DNA of 64,000 nucleotides, taken from the NCBI GenBank assembly GCA_950097015.1, contig CATNEN010000011.1:2942501-3006500 (forward strand), written 5' to 3'. Position numbers and translations under genes: made by a program. Shown here one piece after another: positions 55,226-64,000 of this stretch (position 1 is its first letter; each line of letters starts with the position of its first letter). Under the pieces are notes generated by a model. That model saw nothing but the letters and a program-made list of their open reading frames with translations, did not search any database and was not told the DNA's origin. This DNA comes from Macrostomum hystrix. Taxonomy: Eukaryota; Platyhelminthes; Macrostomidae.

Positions 55226-55975
55226 CCCTCCTCCAACAGTTTTTATTACTCGTAGTTGCTGATCGTACTCGTAGTTTGAGTCAGTATAGTCTGTTATGCG
55301 AATATTGTCATTTTGTCATTTGCCTCACTATATTTACTTACTTATGTTTGCCTAAGTGTCTCTGTGATCGAAGATTTCAAAATTTTCGCTCACGACACTT
55401 TCGTTTAGCTTCATCGCCCCATATTCCCAGCCCAGAACTAAAAAAAATACGACTGGACTCAACTCATGCCTGTGTCTCGCTGATCAGTTGCCGTCTAGCC
55501 GCAGACAAAATCGTGGTCAAATCTGTGCCTTCGAGTGTTCTTTAGATAGTCGATCGATTATTATTTCAATTAGAAAATGTTTTTGAGCACTCACAGACTT
55601 GAGACCACAATTCGCGGCTTGATTAGCAATTGACACATTGGCTTGACTGTGGCCTATTCATCTGCCTTTGTTTATTTTATTGTCCCACTTCCGTTTGATA
55701 TTTACCCCGAACGGACTTGATTTATAAGCCAATCTATATTGCATTCATTTGTTTTATTGCTTAATGGTGCTGCTGTTGATAATACTACTATGGGAAATGG
55801 AGATCAGGTTTATTAGGGTAGATCACATATAATTTCATCATTTATTTACCTTTCTACTTTTTCCAGTAACTGTTTGCTTCTAATCATCTTCATTTCTCTC
55901 GTTCCTGTATTTCTTACACTGACTGTAGTATTTCTTTTAAACTTATTTAAACTTACTTTAAATATGCTATGATAT
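55226..55975. other. DROSHA intron or intergenic, nothing recognised
   Basis: AT-rich; the 144-codon frame at 55111-55545 starts inside the SINE and shows no domain. Confidence 0.4.
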
Positions 55976-55984
55976 TATGTACAG

Positions 55985-56370
55985 CTGTCTGTAACTGTAG
56001 TGTGTACGACTGTCTGTAACTGTAGTGTGTACGACTCTCTGTGACTGTAGTGTGTACGACTCTCTGTGACTGTAGTGTGTACGACTCTCTGTACCTGTAG
56101 TGTGTACAACTCTCTGTAATTGTAGTGTGTACGACTGTCTGTAACTGTAGTGTGTACGACTGTTTGTTCGCGCCCAGGCCTTGAAACATGCCTTCTGACG
56201 CCATGGACCATGGAGAGACCTGGCGTATATTGTTGTTGTTGTTGTTGTACGACTGTCTGTAACTGTATTGTGTACGACTGTCTGTAACTGTAGTGTGTCC
56301 AACTGTCTGTAACTGTAGTGTGTACGACTCTCTGTAACTGTAGTGTGTACGACTGTCTGTAACTTGAGTT
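55985..56370. repeat. 24-bp minisatellite, interrupted
   Basis: About 13 copies of GTACGACTGTCTGTAACTGT plus AGTGT, split by about 85 bp of unrelated sequence (56160-56250) that ends in a (TTG)n tract. Confidence 0.95.
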
Positions 56371-57380
56371 TTTATGAACTTTTTTATTTTCATCAAACTT
56401 CTTGTAGAAAATTCATATCAGAATGCCAGTCAGTTTCGTTCCGTGATTCGTCTCACTAAAAGCTAGATTTAGGAAGATTTAACTTCAACAGCAGCCATCA
56501 CGCCAGTAATATTTTTGCCTGCCTAAAGCTACCTCTAAATGGCACCTCTTTCGGCTCCCCACTTTGATAATCAGCGTTCCTCTCTTCAGTGGGCCTTGTT
56601 AAAGAACTCATCTTCAACTGATTGACTTAAGCCAAGGCTTATTTCTATCTATCCTTGATGATGTTGGCTGCCAACTGTGCCAATGCTGCTAGCTAGTTAG
56701 GCCTGTGCGGAATGGAAGACAGACTCGAGTATCTGGATGGTCTTGACGCGGTCGGGGAGGCCTACTTTAGCTTGATCAGGCCTAGTAATGCAATCATCAT
56801 TGAGTCAGCTAGCAGTTCCCGCCCCTGGAGGAAAATAATTGCCCTGATAACGATCGATACCTTATTTTTTCAGGGTGGTGGGGTTGCTAGGCTACTTGTG
56901 CCCTAGTTGAGTTGCTGACCAAATAGTGCGGCTCATCAGATTTCATCCTAAAGTGACATTTCGTTCACCGAAAATGTGGCAATTTAGTGAGAGAAAAATT
57001 TGCTGAAAATTCTTCTCTGCTTAAGTTTGTCGTGACTCCTGATAAGCTTAATGGATGCAATAAAATGCTGGAAGTTAATAATAAACAGGTTCGCAGGTTC
57101 CAGCCACGTCTAGCACACATACTAGGCAACATACTAGGCACTGTTTATTATTTTTATTATTAGCTATATATAGTTTAAAAGACCGAGTAATTTCGTGTTT
57201 CTTAAAATAGAAAATGACGTCAGATGAAAATTCAATGGGTGGAAGGCCTAGACCCTTGATCGAAGGTCTTCTTGCTAAAAATAGAAAGTGATGTCACTTT
57301 AACTTGCATTAGAAAGTGGTAGACAAGAGATGTCAGGGTCTTGTTTCTAAAAATCTAATATGACGATAAAAAATTGTTCC
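56371..57380. other. Intergenic or intronic DNA
   Basis: No gene recognised. Short frames only; no RNase III signature on either strand. Confidence 0.4.
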
Positions 57381-57384
57381 TAAC

Positions 57385-57500
57385 CTAGTTGGGCCAGATG
57401 TACAGCCGTTGCGCAGCTATGAACTAAAACAGTGAGGAATAAGTGTCTAATGAGTATTCCTTTAGCTGAGATTCAAACTCCCGAACTATTGGTAAGAATT
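57385..57500 (-). mobile_element. SINE family 2 fragment
   Basis: Inverted B-box GAGATTCAAACTCCCGAAC (57471-57490), preceded by GGAATAAGTGTCTAATGAGT, which parallels AGATAAGTGTCTTATTAAAG in the copy at 42040-42290. Confidence 0.55.
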
Positions 57501-59316
57501 CAAAAGCTCTAAAAATGTGATACAAGTAATCATGCTCGATGCGAAAAAACAGGCACGCGAACCTCTAGATAAAGGCATTGGGCGCAAAAATTTGCGTGAA
57601 AACAAACATTTTCATTGATGCACTTTAAGCAACAATCATTCTGTGTCATAAAAGTTATTTTCTGAAGTCATTCAAATCTGTTGAAAAAAGTCATTTGTCC
57701 CACCAGATAAGTGAGGTCTCTTTCTAGTTTCAATCTTCCTTTCTACTAATTCTAGCTGTTTCCATAACTTTCTGTAATATTTTTTCTCGGCATTAGTTCC
57801 GCTTCGACCCTGCCCTTAACGGCCTCTCCCACGGTCCTTCCGCATTCGCTTCCCTGTCACTTCCCCTTGCGTGTTTTCTGCTCACTTCCTTATCCTGTCT
57901 CATTCGTTTGCAACTCACGGCTAGTAGGCGATAATTCCCCGGAGACATTGTCCTGGGCACGGCTAGCTCCTCTTCAGCTAGTATGTTTGTCTGTCTGCTC
58001 TAGCCTGGTAGTATTACGTTAGTCATCTTGGCCTGATTTCTCTCTTCCCTTCTCATTGTAGAGATGATCTCACCCTTATCTAATTCTCGCTAACTCACTC
58101 CTTGTCGCAGCAAAGAATTACGGCATTATTTACACACATACGCGCCCACATTTGGACCAATGAAGTCCCACGCGGAATTCGCTTCTAGTCTGGCCTATCC
58201 TATATTTCATGTGCCTTGATATATATTATTCCTCCTAACCCTTGTCAGTTTCTTGTCTTCTCTTGGATTTGTTAGAGATTGTAAGGGTTCCTATGCTTTA
58301 GTCTAGTCCAGAGTTAGATAGAAAGAATCGAGATTGGCCTTAGTGTTACATTTAGTATATGTAGACTAGCTAACTGAGACCTCCGCCTATTCCGGAGCGC
58401 CTATACTGATGCGATGGGACAGTCGTGTTAGCGCTTGGGGAACTCCCATCAGGTCTAATAAAATTCTTGCGAAACTGAAATGTCTTATTTTTTCCTCTAT
58501 CTTCTATCTCTAACTGTCTATTTCTTCTCCACGCTCCTCTTCTTGGTCGGCCAGTCCCCGCTGCACTGTAGTACGTTCTAAATTCGATTTTGATGCTTCA
58601 GCTGCATCCAATCACAAATCTGCTAAGCGTGTCTCCAAATCGACCTCCCCATCCCAGTCCCCCCTAGTGTCCTTCTTGGCCTTTTTGTGTGAGAGTGGGA
58701 ATTTTAATTCATCAGGGACGCAATTTATTCCCATCTCTTTATAAATCCTAACTCTCTTTGGTTCCTATATATATAACCATTTTTTACCTCCTAATTGAAA
58801 ACTGTCATTTGCGCTTTGGTACAGTGTACAAACTCTGAAAAGTCACAATCCTTGTTATCTTTTTGCAACAAACGTAATGATGGTAGCTAAATTTAGATCA
58901 TACCATAGACAACTAGGTTCGCACAAAACAGTTCCTCTAACAAAGACTGGCTGCGGCGATTAACCTTGGATGTTAACAGTAGACAACCACACTATTCCCC
59001 CCTGGGCCTTTTTGGTAACAGGAATTCATAAAATTACAGAGCATAAAATTCCAGATTGCAAATTTTCTTTTCTGAATGAAAAGCGAACTTTTCAGCAGAA
59101 GCAAAACTGTTCTTACCAATTTAGTAGAGAAATTTAGCCTACAATACCACCATAGTTATGACACATTGGTTCTTTGAAATTCATAGTTGTTAGCAAGGCA
59201 GGTTTAACTGAGTGATACACTTAAATGAAGAAGCTAGGCAAGCTCTATTATAAAAGCAGTCATTTCAAGTACTTGAGCTATTTTTCTGCTTGCTAGTAGC
59301 TACTACATACAAAGAA
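57501..59316. other. Intergenic or intronic DNA
   Basis: CT-rich at 57770-58140. An AATAAA-bearing end (58458-58465) follows a structured GC-rich stretch (58380-58450: CTCCGCCTATTCCGGAGCGC), which could be the 3' end of an unidentified transcript. No coding exon recognised. Confidence 0.35.
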
Positions 59317-59319
59317 ATG

Positions 59320-60200
59320 CCAGATTGTTCGGAAAGTTCGCTGACAAACTTGAAAAAAACTGTAACTGCATACGTAAATGAAAACATTAGTTGTCAACCT
59401 TCTCAATATACGTGCCCTTGAGGCAGACACACTTGTGCCATCGCTCTGGCAGCTTCTCAATTCCAGCAGCGAAAAATTCTCTGGGGGTCCCTCTGACCCA
59501 CTGGCTGATGGCAGAGGCCATGGCCTGTACGCTACTGTACCGGTGACCTCGGAGGGATTACTTCATCTGCCCAAACAGCCAGTAGTCGCTCGGTGCTAGG
59601 TCTGACGAGTACGGCGGATGTGGCAGCAGCTCGAAACCCAGGTTGGCGATGGCAGCCATTGTTGCCTGACTGGTGTGAGGCCTGGCATTGTCCTGCTGCA
59701 GCAGGATCCCCCTGGTCAGCTTGCCACGGCGCTCACTCTTGATGGCTTCACGCAATTTCTGCAGCACTTGGATGTAATAAGCACTGTTGATGGTAGTGCC
59801 TCAAGGAAGCCAGTCGATGAGCAGAATGCCCTCTTTGTCCCAGAAGACGGTGGCCATCTGCTTGCCAGCTGATGGTAACAGTCAGGGCCTTCACTGGGGC
59901 AGGTTCATCAGCTGTCTTCCACACGCTGCTTTGCTTCTTGGACTCCGGTTCGCTATAGCGGAACCATGACTCGTCTCCTGTCACAATTCGGTCCAAAAAG
60001 TTCGGATCATTGCGGTAGGCCTGCAGGAGCTGCTGACATGCACGGACCCGTTCGCGCTGCTAGTCATCCGTCAGAAGCTTCGGGACCCAGCGAGCGACAA
60101 CCCGTGACATCCCAAGCTCGGCTGTGAGAATCCCATGGACTGCTGTCGGTGAGATACCCACTATCTCTGCCAGTTCACGTACTGTGACCCGACGGTATGT
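59320..60200 (-). pseudogene. mariner transposase pseudogene (5' truncated, frameshifted)
   Basis: Read on the - strand: VRELAEIVGISP, then SRVVARWVPKLLTDD, an in-frame stop, then IVTGDESWFRY (first catalytic Asp), LLQQDNARPHT (second Asp), HPPYSSDLAPSDYWLF (third Asp region), and a C-terminal segment REFFAAGIEKLPERW-KCV ending at 59387-59389. These are Tc1/mariner, mariner-subfamily signatures (the D,D34D type). The N-terminal helix-turn-helix DNA-binding region is absent, at least one stop and frameshifts break the frame, and no inverted terminal repeat pair is recognisable. It is inactive. Confidence 0.85.
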
Positions 60201-61912
60201 AGAATGTAGAATTCCTACATTCTGAAACAATGTTGCAAGGGAAAAGAGTGCATGTGTTTTCTATAAAAGCTGAAAATGTTAGTCACATCTTTTGATAAAT
60301 TAAAATTAGAAGTGCCTGAAATTTCAGTTCACGAAACTGTTCAACTAAGGTTAATCTTGCTGGTAAGATGACTAGAAACAACTTACAAGTACAGTGAGAT
60401 ACCTGTTGGTTTAGCTAAATTGTACTCTGCTTATAGCAGATTAAAAGCATGTAATATTATTAACCCTGTAATAATATGCACAACTACAAGTTATTTAGTC
60501 ATTTCTTTTTAAATGATTGCTGCCAACTGTAAAGATATGCAGATCTGTAATTAATCAGCATTTTAGTCTGTACAAAATAATGGCTGTATAAAGTATATTT
60601 GTATGCATAAAACTGGATGATAAACACTTTTGAAAATACAAAAATTAGTAGAAAAGTAAAATTGCTGTTTAAAACACAAAGTGTGCCATCAGTATAAGCG
60701 TTTCTAAATATTTTTGTTACAGACAGGCAAAATCTAAAAAACGGACAGAAAAAATGCTACTTTATACAACAGTAACGATCGGAATTTGAGTCTACATCAT
60801 GGCCTTTAAAACAATCGAAAGCCTTTATGATGAAGTCTATTGCTAAGTACGAGTATATTATATGAATATATATTGCCCACAACAGAAATTATATTAGCAA
60901 TAAAACTTAGATACACATGGACAGGGTAAATATAAATGTTAATGGCCTTTTACTTGACAATCATTTGTATACCTTGAACAGACCGTTGGTTCAAATATGG
61001 GTGATAAAAGTACATTGCAACAATATTTTTTCTGGTTCAAACTTAGCTCATGGATCATGGGCTATAAACAGACAGTTATCAAGAATCAGTCTGGCAAAAT
61101 GACTGCAAATCAGAGAGCACATTACGGAATCCATAAAATCGATTTCCTATAAAGATGTTCAAATACTAGAAGCATAATATATACAGAGAATAGTAAGGCT
61201 AGAAAAACGCAGAATAAAAAGCTAGGTACAGGAATACATTGTCATATAGTTGTAGTTGTTTAATTTGAAGAACAGTTAGTACTATTCGTATGTAAAATGC
61301 CTAGAAACTGGACAAAACTAAAAATGAACGCAAATTGCAAACCATCACATGAACAAAGTCCTTAATAAAAAATGAGCAATAGACTGCATCAGCTTGGAAA
61401 CCATAAAAAAGCATATTGTTATGAAAATAAGGCTGAATAAAGATCAGACTTAAAAGAACAACACAGCAAACGTTTAGTCTGTCAATTATGGTTTCTATGA
61501 AGCAGCATAAAGAATTTTGCCTGGCAAAATAAAATGCGAATATTGGCTTGCAACAAACTTGGACAAAAGAAAGATTTTCAGCCACGCCATTTCCTTAGCT
61601 ATTCGCTTTAATTTTATATTAATTTTGTTGAAAACTCTTGTTCTACGGCCGAATATCAAGTAGTAATTCTATTTGTATTAATTTTAAAGTTTGAATATCA
61701 CTTTTCATGTTGACTGTCTTTGGTGACTTGTCTTTGGTGTGACTGACAGTAGCATTTTATCTATGGTCAAATAAATCCAATATTAGCAGCTTCTATTTAA
61801 TCATCACCTATCTCTAAAAATCTTAAATGCTCAAAGTGTACTCTTTTTCAGCATGAATTGCAAGTTTACCAAAAGAAAATAAATGTACTTATAAGTCATG
61901 TCATCTTCACAC
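60201..61912. other. AT-rich intergenic DNA
   Basis: A small palindrome AGAATGTAG-AATTC-CTACATTCT lies at about 60202-60224 next to the mariner remnant. Otherwise nothing recognised. Confidence 0.4.
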
Positions 61913-63510
61913 TTCAGGCCTGAAGAACTGTATCTTTGCGCCTCCTTTTTTGTCCAGCATCATTCACTTCAGTCGATCTTTGCTGGACAGCTGCTTGACT
62001 ATACTGTTTGGTCACATTGGCTGACTGCTTGGCTTTGCCTTTCGACTTGATCGGCGTCTTCTGCGGCGGCGACTTAACTGTAGACTACTTGGTCACATTG
62101 GCTTACTTCTTGACTTTGGTTGATGGTCCAGGCTGATCATTCCGCAACTCATCTGCACTTTCAAATATCATAGGTGGCAACAATGGCCGCTTGCCATGCC
62201 GAGTGAAGTTTTTCTCTACAGGTTGCTTGGATTCGAGTTCCACTAAATCCTTGGCTCGATTGGGATCGGCAATTGCTGTTAGCATTCCACGGATTGACAT
62301 TTTTGCAGCGGTCGTTTAATGAGCCACAGTTGCCTGGTACGATTGCCTGGCAACATTTTCACGGTGTACCAATTGCTTCGAAACTGCCTTTTGCGCCTCA
62401 GGGTCCAGCAGCAATTTGCTCCAGGTTTCAATATACTTTCGATAGGCTGTTTTCGTCACACGTTGGATCTTGATGTTGCTGGCTCGTTGTCGCATCCAGA
62501 GGGTTGTCCATCCACACTGGATTTGGAACAGAGGTTCGGAGTCGGCTTTACTTTCATCGACTCTCTTTTGGCAAAATTTAGCCAGAAGTTGGTGGTAGCT
62601 GTCCACGCCAATCCGCACTGCACCATAGATATTAGCAGTCTTGTGCTTGTGCACCTTAAACTCATCCTCCTGGTTTTCAAGCCACCTCCTTGCTTCGACC
62701 TTTGTTGCATTATCAACAACATCTGGTCGGCTGGCGTTGCCATCTGGCTCAGAGAAGCAGAAAGCTGCTGCAATCGCTAGTGAGATAGCTGGACTATCAG
62801 GCTGTGTTTCCATCAGGTTCGTTGCCTTGTCCAGCAAGTCTACGACCTCCTTGTGCAGTTCAGAAACCTCTTCGTTCTTCAGCAGGTCGGAATCCAGCTT
62901 GTCTCGCAATTCGGCATTGTAAGGCTTCTTCACTTTGCGGCCGTAGGTTTTCACGAGGCGCTTCACGCGGTCCTCAAATTCGAGGAGGTGAAAATTAAAC
63001 TCACCTTCGCAGACCTCTACAAAGCGACGTTCTCGAAGGAAGGAAACGAGGTGCGTCAAGGCGTCAAGATAAAATCTGCCTCCTGACTTGGTGCGAAGAC
63101 CTTCTCTCTCCACAATTCCATTGAGTTGATCTCGATAATCTTGCTTCAGAAAATCCATTAGACCCTCGAAGCCGCACTCTTTACACATTTGCCCAATCAT
63201 TCGAGTCAACCGATCAACGGTACTCTTGCACAGGCCTGTGCCTTCCCATTTTAGCAGCCAGCTACTGTACTCAAGGATTTCCTTATCCAATTCCGTCATT
63301 GCATTTCCTTCGGTAATGGCTACTTTTAGTTCATCGAAAGCCTTCTGGTTCTTAGCAGATGAGGTTTGGCCTTTAGGAACTTTGTGGGTGTATTCAAGGT
63401 GTTGATTCAAGGCCCGTTTTAGGTACAGAAGGCCACATTTTGGACACGGAACCTTGGTCGGGCACTCGTCAGGTGGAAACATACTTTGCGTATGCAGCTT
63501 GATTTTCTGG
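61913..63510 (-). pseudogene. Crypton-like tyrosine recombinase gene, decayed at the 3' end
   Basis: The main frame 63482-62316 encodes 388 residues. It starts with a C2H2 finger (CPKCGLLYLKRALNQHLEYTH), then a helical segment (about 50-150) like the core-binding domain of tyrosine recombinases. It then has VHKHKTANIYGAVRI, followed by YRKYIETW and VHRENVARQSYQ, where RK...H...Y fits the end of Crypton-type catalytic domains (Arg, His, Tyr). After the TAA at 62316 the same frame resumes, with further stops at about 62105 and 62087, and encodes a Lys-rich, PPQKTP-containing tail to about 61914. This suggests an originally longer protein broken by point mutations, or use of a shorter form. Upstream (63510-63870), a second finger-like pattern (HGIVGSRLSQHIRESH) lies in another frame. 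The assignment is by motif only. Confidence 0.5.
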
Positions 63511-63867
63511 ACAAGTGAGTCAATTTAGTTGCCATTTAGAAGGTCTCGGTGTGACTCACGGATGTGTTGACTTAGCCGAGAGCCAACAATTCCATGCTGC
63601 GGCTCTGTCTCGCCCTTCTTTGGAAATGGGCACACATATTTCTTCCCCACTTCTTTCTTGCTTGGGTTCGCGACGCCCTTTTGCTCGACTTCCTCTCAAC
63701 GATATCGACACTACTCGAAGCAGCACCAGATGAAGAAGCCTGAGCAGTGGAAGAAGCCACAACAGACGATGAAGCCACAGAAGTTGCAGCAGCCGCAACA
63801 GAATACGAAGCGACAAGTTCGTCAGCAACTTTCTGCTCAATTTGTCGCAGCAATTTCTGCTCAAGAC

Positions 63868-64000
63868 CACGGGGGTATTTCAAATGCCCACTATCTACTT
63901 CACGATAGCTTCCAAACCGAATGACCGATTTTCGTGAAAGTCCACCAACTTAATAAAAATTTTCGGCATTTTACGATGAACTAGCTTTTATCGTCGAGAT
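63868..64000 (+). mobile_element. Left end of a second copy of the CACGGGG-TIR element (runs off window)
   Basis: CACGGGGGTATTTCAAATGC, then ACTTCACGATAGCT and CCGATTTTCGTGAAAGTCCA, match the left end of the outer element at 26216. The interior points to the right, beyond the window. Confidence 0.75.

Noticed and set aside
55111-55545. 144-codon + strand frame as a DROSHA exon
   Set aside because: Begins within SINE copy D, and contains no RNase III or dsRNA-binding motif.
59558-59996. Active mariner transposase
   Set aside because: Internal stop, frameshift and missing N-terminal DNA-binding domain.

Overview
This is eukaryotic nuclear DNA from an invertebrate animal. The genes are animal genes (DROSHA, WDR48/UAF1, PGAM5, NADSYN1, PDSS2) split by GT-AG introns, and there are tRNA-derived SINEs and metazoan DNA transposons (mariner, hAT, Helitron, piggyBac-like, Crypton-like). 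My guess is a lophotrochozoan, possibly a free-living flatworm such as Macrostomum, but the sequence does not prove a phylum. Genes lie mostly on the + strand, are moderately GC-rich and are rich in polyglutamine and polyproline tracts. Non-coding DNA is AT-rich or made of tandem repeats.

Layout. 331-626 is the last exon of a pantothenate-kinase-like gene. 2467-3672 (-) is a fibronectin-III membrane protein. 3.7-14.7 kb is gene-poor and holds mobile elements: a tandem fold-back MITE carrying a 62-bp palindromic insert, a LINE 3' remnant, a complete Helitron and a piggyBac-like MITE. 14765-16790 is PDSS2. 17436-23125 is NADSYN1, followed by two exons (24633-26144) that are either a C-terminal extension or a separate gene. 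26.2-27.5 kb is a three-level transposon nest. 29138-31498 is intronless WDR48. 35979-40363 holds two tandem PGAM5 paralogues. 42356-44659 is a SAM-domain protein. 45086-47011 is a TKL-type pseudokinase. 50492-54907 is DROSHA up to RNase III domain a. The last 9 kb carries a SINE, a minisatellite, a decayed mariner and a decayed Crypton-like tyrosine recombinase gene.

The most striking property is at the level of genome architecture. Of 14 introns whose two ends I can place, 12 contain their own tandem minisatellite with a unit not shared with the other introns. The two PGAM5 paralogues have private introns at different coding positions, each filled by its own array. This fits recent intron gain (or differential loss) linked to tandem-repeat growth, and is my leading candidate for something undescribed.

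The genes do not form one pathway. PDSS2 (ubiquinone side chain), NADSYN1 (NAD), the pantothenate-kinase-like protein (CoA) and PGAM5 (mitochondrial phosphatase) all touch cofactor or mitochondrial metabolism, but I see no evidence that they are clustered for function.
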